Shown: one piece after another, positions 1-9,177 of the stretch
Layout: the number at the start of each line of letters is the position of its first letter
Numbering within the stretch: the first letter of the stretch is position 1
Program-made: the position numbers and the translations under genes
The notes under the pieces: model-generated
Seen by the model: only the letters and a program-made list of their open reading frames with translations
Database searches by the model: none
What the model was told of the DNA's origin: nothing
Assembly: GCF_900186535.1 (NCBI RefSeq)
Contig: NZ_FYDE01000005.1
Span: 1,092,895 to 1,156,894, forward strand
Direction of reading: 5' to 3'
Source of the DNA: Marasmitruncus massiliensis
GTDB lineage: Bacteria; Bacillota; Clostridia; Oscillospirales; Ruminococcaceae
DNA: 64,000 bases

Positions 1-622
1 TGAGAATGCTGAGAACGGCAGGCATTGTCACGGGCGTCTCATAGACAAACAGGAACGGAATGCCGATTGCCGCCGTGAACAGGTGCCCTAGAAGGATACC
101 GCTCATGCGGCTCTCCTCGTCGGTGCTCCCGGTGGCAAGGTACATGGCCGCCATCGAAAAGCCGGCCCCGATGGCGACAAAGTTGCCGAACAGGTTGCCG
201 GGTGAGAGCTGGTCGAAGAAAAACAGGGAGATGCCGCCCATGGTTAACAGCACAGTCAGCAGGTCGGGGAGGGTAACCTTTTGCTTCAGGAAAAGGACCG
301 ACAAAATTAAAATGAAAACAGGGGCGGTAAACTGCAGAACGATCGCGTTGGCCGCCGTGGTCAGCTTATTTGCGGAAACAAACAGCAAAAAAGTGACCGC
401 CAGAAAAATCCCGCTGCGGATGGATGCGCGGTTGAGACGGAAGGTCTGCCCGGTGAAACGCTGATAGACAAGCACACAGGCCGCCGAAAACAGGCTGCGC
501 CAGCCGGCGATGACCAGCGGGTTCCACGGAATCAGCTTGATAAAGATTCCGGCGATGCTCCAAAGCGATGAGCAGATGACCATTAGCAGGACAGCCCGTT
601 TTTCCGGTTTCAGATGAACCAT
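1..622 (-). CDS. DMT/EamA family transporter (3' end outside window)
   Basis: The minus strand from the ATG at 620-622 reads openly to the window edge, about 207 codons, so the C-terminal part is missing. The product is strongly hydrophobic with the alternating membrane segments and small-residue helices of the EamA drug/metabolite transporter superfamily, for example NKLTTAANAIVLQFTAPVF near residue 85. An SD-like AGAAGG lies about nine bases upstream of the start. These proteins are usually ten-helix inner-membrane exporters of amino acids or metabolites; the substrate cannot be read here. It diverges from the acyltransferase operon that starts at 814. Family call is firm, function open. 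Confidence 0.8.
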   Translation of the reverse strand, partial: MVHLKPEKRAVLLMVICSSLWSIAGIFIKLIPWNPLVIAGWRSLFSAACVLVYQRFTGQTFRLNRASIRSGIFLAVTFLLFVSANKLTTAANAIVLQFTAPVFILILSVLFLKQKVTLPDLLTVLLTMGGISLFFFDQLSPGNLFGNFVAIGAGFSMAAMYLATGSTDEESRMSGILLGHLFTAAIGIPFLFVYETPVTMPAVLSIL

Positions 623-813
623 GTCTTACATCCTTCTTTTGAAAAAATATTACACCATATCATATCTTACTTTCCGCTAAAATTCAATGGCTGGAAAGAA
701 ATGCTTTATTATTTTGCAAAAACTGTGTATAATAAAGGGTATTGAATCGTGAAAAATGGGTTTGCAAAAAGTAAATCATTTGCATAAAAATACTAAATGT
801 ATTAGGAGTCAAC

Positions 814-2217
814 ATGGTTTTTGCAAATTTGCTGTTTATTTATCTGTTCCTGCCGCTGAATATTTTACTCTATTTTCTGTCCAAAAAGATTGTTTGGCGA
901 AACCTGGTGCTGGCTGCTTTCTCGTTTGTATTCTATGCTTGGGGAGAACCGGTCTGGGTAATGCTGCTGCTTTTTTCAGCTTCATTCGACTACATGCACG
1001 GCAGGATGATTGAGCGGTACCGCGGTACATGGCTGGCAAAGGCCGCCGTTCTTTCTTCGCTGGTCGTGAACCTGTCGCTGCTCGGAACTTTTAAATACAG
1101 CGGCTTTTTTGTGCGGAATCTCAACGCAGTTTTCGGCACTCAGCTTTCCGTACCCTCTTTTGCGCTTCCGATTGGAATTTCTTTTTACACATTTCAGACG
1201 ATTTCTTATGTGATCGATGTTTATCGCGGGGATACTAAAGCGCAGACAAACCCGGTTTATTATCTGCTCTACCTTTCCATGTACCATCAGCTGGTGGCGG
1301 GGCCGATTGTGCGTTATCGGGATATTGACCGCGAAATCCGTACGCGCACGACAAATGCCGCCGGATTTTCCGAGGGGCTGACCCGTTTTATCTTTGGGCT
1401 GGCGAAAAAAGTACTGATTGCGAATACGGCGGGAGATCTGGCCTCCCAGTATCTGGATGGGGAACTGGCCGGGCTGACGGTGGCGGGCGCATGGCTTGGG
1501 ATACTGTTGTTTTCGCTTCAGATCTATTATGATTTCTCCGGCTATTCGGACATGGCAATCGGCCTCGGCCGCATATTCGGGTTTCACTATCGGGAGAATT
1601 TTAATTATCCGTATATTTCCAGATCCGCCACGGAATTCTGGAGGAGGTGGCACATCTCACTCGGCAGTTTTTTCCGTGACTATGTCTATATCCCGCTGGG
1701 GGGCAACCGCCGCCACCAGTATCTGAACCTGGCGGTTGTCTGGTTCCTTACGGGGCTGTGGCATGGCGCGAGCTGGAACTTCATTCTCTGGGGGCTTTAT
1801 TTCGGGGCGCTGATTGCACTTGAGAAGAAATTTCTGCATCAGGTGCTGGAGCGGATACCCGCGTTTTTCAGCCACCTTTACCTGCTGCTCCTGGCGGCGC
1901 TGGGCTGGGTCCTGTTCTATTTCACCGACATGAAAAGGCTGGGGCAGTTCCTGCGGATTCTGTTCGGGGGCGCCCCGTTATGGGACAGCCGGGTGGAAAT
2001 CGCGCTTGTCAACAATCTGTTCTGGCTGGCGGCGGCGGTTCTGTTCTGCGCCCCGGTTGTTAAATTGGTCAAGTCTTTTGTATCCAAATGGTTCAATGAA
2101 AATCAGCTTTCAATCGTTCTGATCTGCCAGACAGCGGTCAATGTTATACTGCTGACCGCTTCAACCGCTATGCTGGTAGGGCAAAGCTATAATCCATTCC
2201 TTTATTATCGGTTCTGA
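814..2217 (+). CDS. MBOAT family O-acyltransferase (AlgI/DltB-like)
   Basis: A 467-residue polytopic membrane protein of the MBOAT family. These enzymes move acyl groups (often acetyl) across the membrane onto extracellular polymers. Visible family signatures are FWRRWHISLGSFFRDYVYIP from about residue 274 and TGLWHGASWNF near 313, whose His317 matches the conserved catalytic His. Length fits AlgI/DltB/PatA-type members. The start has an AGGAG about six bases upstream. A -10-like TATAAT lies at 728-733. The DHHW gene follows after 23 bases, the usual partner arrangement for cell-surface polysaccharide O-acetylation. No dlt genes are adjacent, so a teichoic-acid D-alanylation role is less likely. 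The polymer acceptor is unknown. Confidence 0.9.
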   Translation: MVFANLLFIYLFLPLNILLYFLSKKIVWRNLVLAAFSFVFYAWGEPVWVMLLLFSASFDYMHGRMIERYRGTWLAKAAVLSSLVVNLSLLGTFKYSGFFVRNLNAVFGTQLSVPSFALPIGISFYTFQTISYVIDVYRGDTKAQTNPVYYLLYLSMYHQLVAGPIVRYRDIDREIRTRTTNAAGFSEGLTRFIFGLAKKVLIANTAGDLASQYLDGELAGLTVAGAWLGILLFSLQIYYDFSGYSDMAIGLGRIFGFHYRENFNYPYISRSATEFWRRWHISLGSFFRDYVYIPLGGNRRHQYLNLAVVWFLTGLWHGASWNFILWGLYFGALIALEKKFLHQVLERIPAFFSHLYLLLLAALGWVLFYFTDMKRLGQFLRILFGGAPLWDSRVEIALVNNLFWLAAAVLFCAPVVKLVKSFVSKWFNENQLSIVLICQTAVNVILLTASTAMLVGQSYNPFLYYRF

Positions 2218-2240
2218 CTTTTCGGAAAGGAGGGCGGGGC

Positions 2241-3872
2241 ATGAAAGAAGAAAAAGAAAATTACCGTTATCGTCCTGCATCCGGCCCTTCGAGAAAGCCA
2301 GGCGCGGAGGAAGAGCGGGAACGCTACTATGAATTGGTGCGGCTGAAACTGTCAACCGGACGGCTGCACAGGATTTCCGCCGTGAATATTGCAGTCATTC
2401 TTGGCGTGATTGCTTTCTTTTTTCTTGGTTCCCTGCTGTTTCCGAAGCCGGTGACCTCCGCGGTGGAAAAGCGCGCTCTCGCGCGGATGCCCAAATTTTC
2501 CACTGAAAGCCTTTTCCATGGGAAACTGACCCGGGACATAGAGACTTTTTACGCGGATACTTTCCCAATGCGGGACCAGTTTGTAAGCCTGTCGGCGGTT
2601 CTGAACGAACAGCGCGGAATCCGGGTGGACAATGTCCGCATTGTCGCCCCTTCCGGCGGCGAAACGCAGGACATCCCTTCCCAGCCGCAGGTGGATGTCG
2701 TGGCGCCGGCTTCCTCGGTTCCGGAAACGCACGAAACCGAATCTTCTTCCAGTGAAGCAAGCAGCATTGCCCCACCCCCCCCTTCAACGGAAAATGAAAC
2801 GGTTGGGCCGGTTAGCAACGGGATGTTTGTCTATAAAGGGATGGCAATGTCCCTGTTTGGCGGAAGCGATCAGATGGCCCGCTGGTACGCGGACGTTGTG
2901 AACACCTATCAGCGGGAACTGCCCGGCGTTCAGGTTTATGATATGATCATTCCGACCGCGATCGAATTCTATGTACCGGACAAGTACCGCGATCTCACCG
3001 CTTCCCAGAAACGAACGATGGATATCATCTATGACGCGCTGGACAGCAATGTGAAGAAAGTGGACGCCTATTCGGAACTGCAACAGCACACGGACGAATA
3101 CCTGTACTTCCGAACCGACCATCACTGGACGGCGAGGGGGGCATATTACGCCTATCAGGCATTCTGTCAGCAGGCCGGTTTTACACCGATCCGGCTGGAG
3201 GACTGTGAAACAAGGCGGCTTGACAACTTCATCGGGACGATGTACGCGCAGACGCAGGATTCCACCCTGCTGCAAAACCCGGATTATGTGGAGTACTTTA
3301 TTTTCCCGCAGTCCTATCAGGCGCTGCTCTACGCACGGAATTCTCCCTATTACGGGGTGCCCTGTTCGCTGTGGGCCGAATATGCCAAAAGCCCGAACAG
3401 CTACTCGGTGTTTCTTGCCGGCGATTACCCGTTGATTCAGGTAAAGACCGACATTCACAACGGCAGGAAGATTATGATCGTAAAGGAGTCGTTTGGGAAT
3501 GCGTTTGCGCCGTACCTGATCAACCATTACGAGGAGGTCTATATCGTCGACCAGCGGTATTTCCAGCTGGCTTCCGTCGAGTTTATCAAGGAGCACGGAA
3601 TTAATGAACTGATCTTTGCAAACAACAGCTTTGCCGCCTGCACACCTTACCATATCCGCTGCATTGACAACATGCGCCATCAGCCTTATGTGCCTTATGT
3701 CCCGCCGGAGGCGGCAAGTTCGCAGGAGGAAGAGACTTCTTCCTCAGAAGATAGCTCTTCCGGGGCTGAAGATGATACAGATCGGAAAGAAGCGAACAAG
3801 AAGCAGAAGGAAGAATTAACTAATGAGCTCCACAAGCTGATCAGGGCAAAAAACAATAAAAAAGACAGTTAA
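2241..3872 (+). CDS. DHHW family protein (AlgJ/AlgX-like acetylation partner)
   Basis: A 543-residue protein with a charged cytoplasmic N-terminus, one membrane anchor near residues 45-67 and a large extracellular domain. The motif YLYFRTDHHWTARGAYYAY around residues 288-305 contains the DHHW signature that names the family and resembles the catalytic region of AlgJ/AlgX SGNH-like acetyltransferases. Two low-complexity Ser/Glu/Pro stretches (about residues 145-190 and 490-520) look like flexible linkers. An AAGGAGGG site precedes the ATG. It lies 23 bases after the MBOAT gene, so the pair probably forms the membrane-transfer and extracytoplasmic-transfer halves of one polymer acylation machine. 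Enzymatic activity is inferred from the family. Confidence 0.85.
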   Translation: MKEEKENYRYRPASGPSRKPGAEEERERYYELVRLKLSTGRLHRISAVNIAVILGVIAFFFLGSLLFPKPVTSAVEKRALARMPKFSTESLFHGKLTRDIETFYADTFPMRDQFVSLSAVLNEQRGIRVDNVRIVAPSGGETQDIPSQPQVDVVAPASSVPETHETESSSSEASSIAPPPPSTENETVGPVSNGMFVYKGMAMSLFGGSDQMARWYADVVNTYQRELPGVQVYDMIIPTAIEFYVPDKYRDLTASQKRTMDIIYDALDSNVKKVDAYSELQQHTDEYLYFRTDHHWTARGAYYAYQAFCQQAGFTPIRLEDCETRRLDNFIGTMYAQTQDSTLLQNPDYVEYFIFPQSYQALLYARNSPYYGVPCSLWAEYAKSPNSYSVFLAGDYPLIQVKTDIHNGRKIMIVKESFGNAFAPYLINHYEEVYIVDQRYFQLASVEFIKEHGINELIFANNSFAACTPYHIRCIDNMRHQPYVPYVPPEAASSQEEETSSSEDSSSGAEDDTDRKEANKKQKEELTNELHKLIRAKNNKKDS

Positions 3873-3896
3873 TCGGATTACGGACGGGGTGGATGC

Positions 3897-4937
3897 ATGA
3901 AGGCTGTGAAACAAAAAGCGACGGCGATTATGATGAGCGGGTTGCTGATGTGCTCCTGCTCACCGGCAAAACCCAAGGATGAGGCGGCACCTGCGCCGGC
4001 AGGCAAAACGCTGGTGATGGAAGTGGACAGCGGGCTTGGAGCAGACGTTCTGTCCGAAAGCGGAGCATTCGCAAAACGGGTTGAAAAGCTGAGCGGGGGC
4101 GCGCTGAAAATTGATGTGAAAGAAGCAAAGACCGATACAGGCCGTCTCTCACAAGGCGGCTGCGATCTGGCGTTTCTTTCCAGTGCGCAGGCTGCCCGGG
4201 CCGACGATGTTTTCGCAATGCTATCGCTGCCGTTCCTTTATGATGATGCCTCGCATATGAGTCTGGCGCTGAATTCCGCGGAGATGGCAGGAATTTTGAC
4301 AAGAAAACTTGCGCCCGGGGATCTGACCCCAATGGCGGCAATTTATAACGGAAGCCGCTATATTGTAACGGACAAAGGGCTGCTCAGAATACCGTCTGAC
4401 TTTAAAAAATTAATTCTGGCGGCAGATGTCGGCCAAACCGGGAATGTAAATGTTTTTCAAATGTTTGGGACCGTTATTGCCGCTTCTTCGGCTCAGCCGG
4501 TGGTGAGTGCGTTTAACAGCAAGCAGGAAGTAAAGGATCAGAGCGGAAAGCTGATCGGCAGGGTTGACGCGGCGGAACTGACGCTTGAGCAGGTTTCGGA
4601 ACTGCTTGCAGACCCTCAGGGCCTGTTTTTAATCCGAACCAGCCACGCAATTGCCCCGATATGGCTGCTTGCCAATGCGCAGACAGCCGCCCGGCTGAGC
4701 GACTATGAGCAGGCCGTTTTAAAAGAGGCGACGGCGGGCCTGATTGCAGAGATGGAAGAAGACTGGCGTGAAAAAGAGAGAGACCTGATTCAGCAGTTCA
4801 AGGCGGAAGGAATCACCATTGTAGATGCGGAACGGCCCGAATTCGCAGCCGCTGTGTATGACAGCAGCGACAGCGCGAAGATTCCCGCGTATTTTGACCG
4901 CCAAATATACCGTATTATTCAGCTGTTTGTTGATTGA
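3897..4937 (+). CDS. TRAP-type (DctP-like) solute-binding lipoprotein, orphan
   Basis: A 346-residue secreted protein. The N-terminus has a signal segment ending in a Cys-rich lipobox-like LLMCSC, suggesting a lipid-anchored protein. The body resembles DctP-type binding proteins of TRAP transporters: an early segment like DLAFLSSAQAARADD, then FLYDDASHM, and a helical C-terminus with DWREKERDLIQQFKAEGI. No DctQ/DctM permease genes are nearby. It lies 24 bases behind the DHHW gene, so it is probably cotranscribed with the acyltransferase genes. It may have been recruited as a ligand- or polymer-binding accessory, or it may serve a permease elsewhere. A bidirectional terminator follows immediately. 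Confidence 0.72.
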   Translation: MKAVKQKATAIMMSGLLMCSCSPAKPKDEAAPAPAGKTLVMEVDSGLGADVLSESGAFAKRVEKLSGGALKIDVKEAKTDTGRLSQGGCDLAFLSSAQAARADDVFAMLSLPFLYDDASHMSLALNSAEMAGILTRKLAPGDLTPMAAIYNGSRYIVTDKGLLRIPSDFKKLILAADVGQTGNVNVFQMFGTVIAASSAQPVVSAFNSKQEVKDQSGKLIGRVDAAELTLEQVSELLADPQGLFLIRTSHAIAPIWLLANAQTAARLSDYEQAVLKEATAGLIAEMEEDWREKERDLIQQFKAEGITIVDAERPEFAAAVYDSSDSAKIPAYFDRQIYRIIQLFVD

Positions 4938-4943
4938 ATAAAG

Positions 4944-4973
4944 AAGGGGCGGAATCCCGGGATTCCGCCCCTT
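4944..4973. terminator. Bidirectional intrinsic terminator
   Basis: A perfect 30-base palindrome built on GGGGCGGAATCCC and its complement, with A and T runs on both sides. It sits in the 39-base space between the convergent binding-protein and PBP genes and can end both transcripts. Confidence 0.9.
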
Positions 4974-4976
4974 TTA

Positions 4977-7229
4977 TCAGTCATCATTCGCGATAATCAA
5001 ACCGCTCCTTGAGCGTCGTATCACTTTGCCGTTTTTATCCCTGTAAATGATTCCGTCGCTGTCCAAATCATCCAGATCGTCAATGTCGTCAAGATCCTTC
5101 GAATCTACGATACCGGAATGCAGAGAACACTCCGGAGGAATGTTGGTGGATTTATACCATCCGGTGAGTGTCTTGGTACAGCCGTCCACCGCCAGTTCGC
5201 CGCTTTCCGCACAGTAGGTCTTCTCCACTACATCGCCCCAGACAGGGAACTGCTTGACTTCCAGTCCTTCATGGAGATGCCCCATGACGGATTTATAAAG
5301 AAGCGGAGGCGGGTAGGGAAGACCGGTGTAGCGGATGGTTTGCGGTACACCGTCGTCGTTATCATATCCCATCCAGAAAGCACCGACATAATAAGGGGTA
5401 ACACCTAAGAACCACTGGTCAATATCTTCGGAGGAGGTTCCCGTTTTACCGGCAACCGGCATCGCGGAGAACGGCGCGGCGGCACCGGTACCCATCGGGC
5501 CCCTGGTAACGCGCTGCATCAGCTTATTCACAATCGTGGCGGTTTCCGCCGATATGACACGGCGGGGGGTCGTATCCTTCTCCAGCACGACATCACCGTT
5601 TGCGTCAAGCACCTTGGTATAGGCGTAAGGCTTTGTAAAGTAGCCGCCGTTGCCATAGATCTGATAGGCGCCCGCCATTTCCATGACAGTGACGCCGTGC
5701 GTCATACCGCCAAGCGCCATTGACGACAGGTTGACATCGCCCACGACCTGTCCGTTAACGACTTCCCGTTCCACGAGGGAATCAAATCCGAGCTTATCCT
5801 TTAAGAAGTCGAAGGCACGGCGCGGAGTAACCATTTCAATGATTTTGACAGGAATGGTGTTAATGGATTTCTGGATCGCCGTGTCCACCGTGGACGGGCC
5901 GAGATAGCTTCCGTAATAGTTGGACGGCCATTTGGTTCCGTCGGGAAGGGTAATAGGGCTGTCTTCTATTACAGTAGAATAGGTAATCACATCGTTTTCG
6001 ATTCCTTGCAGATAGGCGGCAATCGGTTTGATGGAGGACCCGCACTGGCGAAGCGCCTGCGTGGCGCGGTTAAAGGAACGGTCGTACTCCTTTTCACCGA
6101 TTCCGCCCGCAAGAGCCAGCACACGGCCATTCAAATCGGTGATTACACAAGCGGACTGCGGATAGGTTTCATTGGATACCCGGGGGAAATTTGCGACATC
6201 GCTGTAAAATTCCTCCACATAGTTCTGCATTTTTTCATCCATTGTGGTATAAATGCGGTAGCCGCCGCTGTATAACTGCTGAGTAGCGTATTGTCTCGTA
6301 AATCCTTTTTCAGACTGCAGATCTGCAAGGACTTCTTCGATCACATGGTCAATAAAATAGTTTTGTGTGCTGTTGATCGCCTGATAAGCAACATCCTTTT
6401 GGAAAACCAGTTTTTCCGCGACGGCTTCGTCATACTCATCCTGCGTGATCATGCCTTGCTCCAGCATCTGGTAGAGGATATCTTCCTGTCTTTCTTTATT
6501 ATATTCGGGATACGCAAACGGGTCATATTTTCCGGGGAACTGGGTAATGCCGATAATAGAAGCGGATTCAGCGAGTGTGAGTTCGCTGACATCCTTGCCA
6601 AAATAGGTATTGGCGGCTGCCTGTACGCCATAACAGCTGTTGGAATAATAAACGGTATTCAGATAGGCTTCCAGGATCTGCTCTTTGGAATAGTGCTTTT
6701 CAAGGTTGAGCGCGCGGAAAATTTCCTGTACCTTTCGCTCAATACGAAAGGCATCGTCACCGGTGATATTTTTGATCAGCTGCTGGGTGATGGTGGAACC
6801 GCCGGCCTGTGTAGGATAGATAGGGACAAACAGATTGACGAAAGCACCGGTGGTGCGCTTCCAGTCCACGCCGTGGTGCTGCCAGAAACGCTTGTCTTCA
6901 ATTGCAATCAATGCATCTACCATATGTTCCGGAATCTGATCGTACGGAACCCAAATGCGGTTCTGCTCATAATGCAGACGCTTAAGTTCGTAAGGCTCAC
7001 CGGTCGCAGGGTCGTCCGCATACAGGATGGTTGTATAGTTCAGTTTCAGGTCAGTCAGGTTGATTTGTTCGTCAGAATTAATGTAACGCAGGACATAGAC
7101 GGTCAATACCGCAGCTACGATACAGCCGGTAATGATGCCGACCATAATCAGCGCAGCAAGCACACGGCCGATATTGGCAAACGTGTCTTTTACGGCGCTG
7201 CCGGCAGTTCGTTTTTTATGAGATCCCAT
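4977..7229 (-). CDS. Class A penicillin-binding protein (PBP1a family)
   Basis: A 750-residue bifunctional peptidoglycan synthase. A short cytoplasmic tail and one membrane helix (about 24-48) precede a GT51 glycosyltransferase domain with the catalytic-region motif EDKRFWQHHG at 111-120 and GGSTITQQLIKN near 143. The transpeptidase domain has all three penicillin-binding motifs: SSIK at 398-401, SIN at 455-457 and KTGT at 595-598. The C-terminal tail is rich in Asp. It polymerises and cross-links glycan strands outside the membrane. The ATG at 7229 has AAGGAGG upstream. The gene stands alone on its strand, divergent from the BofC-like gene. Confidence 0.95.
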   Translation of the reverse strand: MGSHKKRTAGSAVKDTFANIGRVLAALIMVGIITGCIVAAVLTVYVLRYINSDEQINLTDLKLNYTTILYADDPATGEPYELKRLHYEQNRIWVPYDQIPEHMVDALIAIEDKRFWQHHGVDWKRTTGAFVNLFVPIYPTQAGGSTITQQLIKNITGDDAFRIERKVQEIFRALNLEKHYSKEQILEAYLNTVYYSNSCYGVQAAANTYFGKDVSELTLAESASIIGITQFPGKYDPFAYPEYNKERQEDILYQMLEQGMITQDEYDEAVAEKLVFQKDVAYQAINSTQNYFIDHVIEEVLADLQSEKGFTRQYATQQLYSGGYRIYTTMDEKMQNYVEEFYSDVANFPRVSNETYPQSACVITDLNGRVLALAGGIGEKEYDRSFNRATQALRQCGSSIKPIAAYLQGIENDVITYSTVIEDSPITLPDGTKWPSNYYGSYLGPSTVDTAIQKSINTIPVKIIEMVTPRRAFDFLKDKLGFDSLVEREVVNGQVVGDVNLSSMALGGMTHGVTVMEMAGAYQIYGNGGYFTKPYAYTKVLDANGDVVLEKDTTPRRVISAETATIVNKLMQRVTRGPMGTGAAAPFSAMPVAGKTGTSSEDIDQWFLGVTPYYVGAFWMGYDNDDGVPQTIRYTGLPYPPPLLYKSVMGHLHEGLEVKQFPVWGDVVEKTYCAESGELAVDGCTKTLTGWYKSTNIPPECSLHSGIVDSKDLDDIDDLDDLDSDGIIYRDKNGKVIRRSRSGLIIANDD

Positions 7230-7423
7230 TGGATAGAATCCTCCTTGTCTAACAGAAAAAAGGTAAAAGGCGCAAAACTCTGAATTTTACATATCTTATA
7301 GTATACCACATACTCTATTTAAAGTGTTAGGAATTTTTAAACGATTTTTTTGCTTTGCATATTTTGCCTTTTCAATGCCCAAAATACTGTAAAAGACTCA
7401 CCGCGATTAAAGAGGTGTTATCC

Positions 7424-7762
7424 ATGCGTAATGCTATTTTGCTCATATTGGTTGGAATTATCGTCGTTTCGCTCATCACCATCGGCGCGGCATACGCGCT
7501 TCCGCAGGAGGTTCCTATTGAGTTGGTGCCGTCCAGCATGCCTGAGCCGCCGGCCTCAGAGAATACTTCCGGTTACCCTTATCTGCTGCGCACTTATGAG
7601 GGAAAGCTTGCGGTCTTTACCACCGACCTGGTGGAACCGGATATGGTATTTGATGTATATGTGCGCACTCTTCCCGCAGCAGATCAGAAAGCACTGGAAA
7701 AAGGGGTGCGGGTTGAAACGTATGAGGAATTGACTGCTCTGATTGAAGATTACATCAGTTGA
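7424..7762 (+). CDS. Small membrane-anchored BofC-like protein
   Basis: A 112-residue protein with one N-terminal hydrophobic helix (about residues 3-24), a Pro-rich spacer and a conserved-looking C-terminal domain with YLLRTYEGKLAVF and LPAADQKALEKGV, ending in LIEDYIS. This resembles the C-terminal domain of BofC and a family of small sporulation-linked proteins common in Clostridia; the match is from recognition only. The chosen start is preceded by AAAGAGGTG at a good distance, while an in-frame upstream ATG at 7355 has no such site. Probably exported and membrane-tethered. If truly BofC-like, it would act in the forespore intermembrane space. Confidence 0.62.
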   Translation: MRNAILLILVGIIVVSLITIGAAYALPQEVPIELVPSSMPEPPASENTSGYPYLLRTYEGKLAVFTTDLVEPDMVFDVYVRTLPAADQKALEKGVRVETYEELTALIEDYIS

Positions 7763-7855
7763 TCAGGCCATGTAACCTTTTTGTCATTTTTGTCTTGCGT
7801 TTGTTACCGGATTGTAATGGATTTGTAATCTAAAAAGGAGGACTTTTGGTTTTCT

Positions 7856-7988
7856 TCCCGTTATAATATAGTCATGGTTCAGATAGTTCAAACCAATCCC
7901 TCCTTAAAAATCAGTTTAAAATCGTGGGGTCTGATCAGCCCCGCAACTCTCCAATGATTTAGGCGGCTGTTTTAACAGCCGCTTTTAT
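7856..7988 (+). ncRNA. Candidate small non-coding RNA
   Basis: Between two genes there is a TATAAT at about 7862-7867, then about 110 bases without a usable reading frame, then a strong terminator. The predicted RNA has a C-rich CCCTCCTT tract (able to pair with SD sites), a GC-rich stem at 7924-7944 and the terminal hairpin at 7963-7982. No recognisable -35 box accompanies the -10. I do not recognise an Rfam class; conservation or expression data would be needed to confirm it. Confidence 0.4.
7963..7986 (+). terminator. Intrinsic terminator of the candidate small RNA
   Basis: The inverted repeat GCGGCTGT / ACAGCCGC is followed by TTTT. It points in the plus direction with no annotated plus-strand gene within 200 bases, which supports a short separate transcript. 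Confidence 0.7.
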
Positions 7989-7994
7989 TCTGTA

Positions 7995-8023
7995 TAAAAA
8001 AGCCGCTGCCAGATAGCAGCGGC
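7995..8023 (-). terminator. coaX intrinsic terminator
   Basis: On the minus strand, GCCGCTGC and GCAGCGGC form an eight-base-pair stem followed by a run of T, starting just after the coaX stop codon. Confidence 0.85.
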
Positions 8024-8033
8024 CTACTGAAAT

Positions 8034-8810
8034 TCAGTGGTTCTCCTGATATCGATCATAGATAATCCGAAGACCGTCGAGCACCAAGGAACGGTCAATG
8101 GTTTCAAAAACGTCCGATGCGTCATCAATCAGCCTTGCCAGACCGCCTGTTGCGATTATGCGGGCACTGGCTCCCAGTTCATTTTGTATCAGGCTGATGA
8201 TATGGGTAACCGCCCCCACGTAGCCGTTTACGATTCCGGATTGCAGGCTTACAATGGTATTGCGCCCGATTACCCGTTCCGGACGCACCAGCTCGACTCT
8301 TGGAAGCTTGGCCGTTTTGTTGAACAGTGCGTCCATGGAAATTTTAATGCCGGGATAGATGGCGCCGCCGAGATATTCCCCATTTTTGCCGATTGCGTCA
8401 AATGTGGTTGCGGTTCCAAAATCGACGACAATCAGCGGTCCGCCGTATTTATGATGCGCTCCGATACTTGCCACCAGGCGGTCTGCTCCGACGTCGCCGG
8501 GGTTATCATAGAGATTGATGATATCCAGATCAATGTTGTCTCCGACTACCAGCGGCACTTTATTGTAAAAGTATTTTTTGATTGCATTCGTAACCGAATA
8601 CATTACCTGCGGCACAACGGAAGCGATGATAATGTCGTCAATATCTGTCCGGTCAATGTGGTTGTTGAGAAAAAACTGACTCGCAAAGAGCCCCACCTCA
8701 TCCGAAGTAATATCCCGATTGGTTCCGAGCCGAAATGATGCCATGATTTCCGAGCCTTTGAATACGCCGAATTCCATATTGGTGTTACCGATATCGATGG
8801 CCAAAAGCAT
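8034..8810 (-). CDS. coaX: Type III pantothenate kinase
   Basis: A 258-residue cytoplasmic kinase for the first step of coenzyme A synthesis, pantothenate to 4'-phosphopantothenate. The N-terminal DIGNTNMEFGVF is the phosphate-binding motif of the ASKHA-fold CoaX family. DFGTATTFDAI and GGAIYPGI in the middle, and the TGGLA segment near residue 220, are further family marks. Length is typical. The type III enzyme is usually insensitive to CoA feedback and needs a monovalent cation. It is transcribed alone, with its own terminator. An AGGAGG-type SD lies just upstream of the ATG. Confidence 0.95.
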   Translation of the reverse strand: MLLAIDIGNTNMEFGVFKGSEIMASFRLGTNRDITSDEVGLFASQFFLNNHIDRTDIDDIIIASVVPQVMYSVTNAIKKYFYNKVPLVVGDNIDLDIINLYDNPGDVGADRLVASIGAHHKYGGPLIVVDFGTATTFDAIGKNGEYLGGAIYPGIKISMDALFNKTAKLPRVELVRPERVIGRNTIVSLQSGIVNGYVGAVTHIISLIQNELGASARIIATGGLARLIDDASDVFETIDRSLVLDGLRIIYDRYQENH

Positions 8811-8909
8811 TGCGGCACCTCCTAGTCTGTTAAACTTTTGCCGGACTTTCTATATTTTACTTCTCATCGCACGCCGCGTCAACAAAAAAGTTATGATGAA
8901 AAAAGGATA

Positions 8910-8938
8910 TTGACGTTTCGCTCTGCCGGTGCTATACT
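8910..8938 (+). promoter_or_regulatory. Sigma-A-type promoter of tRNA-Thr
   Basis: TTGACG at 8910-8915 and TATACT at 8933-8938 are separated by 17 bases. The next gene downstream is the tRNA at 9022, which would have a leader of about 75 bases removed by processing. Confidence 0.75.
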
Positions 8939-9021
8939 ATTTAAGCAACTGAAACGGCGGGGCTGGAATCGTGTCAGAATATCCGGGTTTTTGTTGATCA
9001 TGCATTCATGTTATATCGCCT

Positions 9022-9097
9022 GCTTGTATGGCTCAGTTGGTAGAGCAGCGCATTCGTAATGCGCAGGTCGTCGGTTCGAGTCCGACTACAAGCTCCA
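9022..9097 (+). tRNA. tRNA-Thr (CGT anticodon)
   Basis: A complete cloverleaf: acceptor stem GCTTGTA/TACAAGC, D-loop with AGTTGGTAGA, anticodon stem GCGCA/TGCGC around the loop TTCGTAA giving anticodon CGT, T-arm with GGTTCGAGTCC, discriminator T and an encoded CCA end. It reads ACG codons. It is a single gene, followed directly by a terminator. Confidence 0.96.
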
Positions 9098-9100
9098 GAA

Positions 9101-9132
9101 AAAAGATACAGCCTTAGGCTGTATCTTTTTTT
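9101..9132 (+). terminator. tRNA-Thr terminator
   Basis: AAAAAGATACAGCC and its complement form a long stem with a three-base loop, ending in a run of seven T, four bases after the tRNA CCA. Confidence 0.9.
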
Positions 9133-9177
9133 GCGTCTTTATTCGATAAAGTAGATTTACGCTTTCACAAGCTAAAT

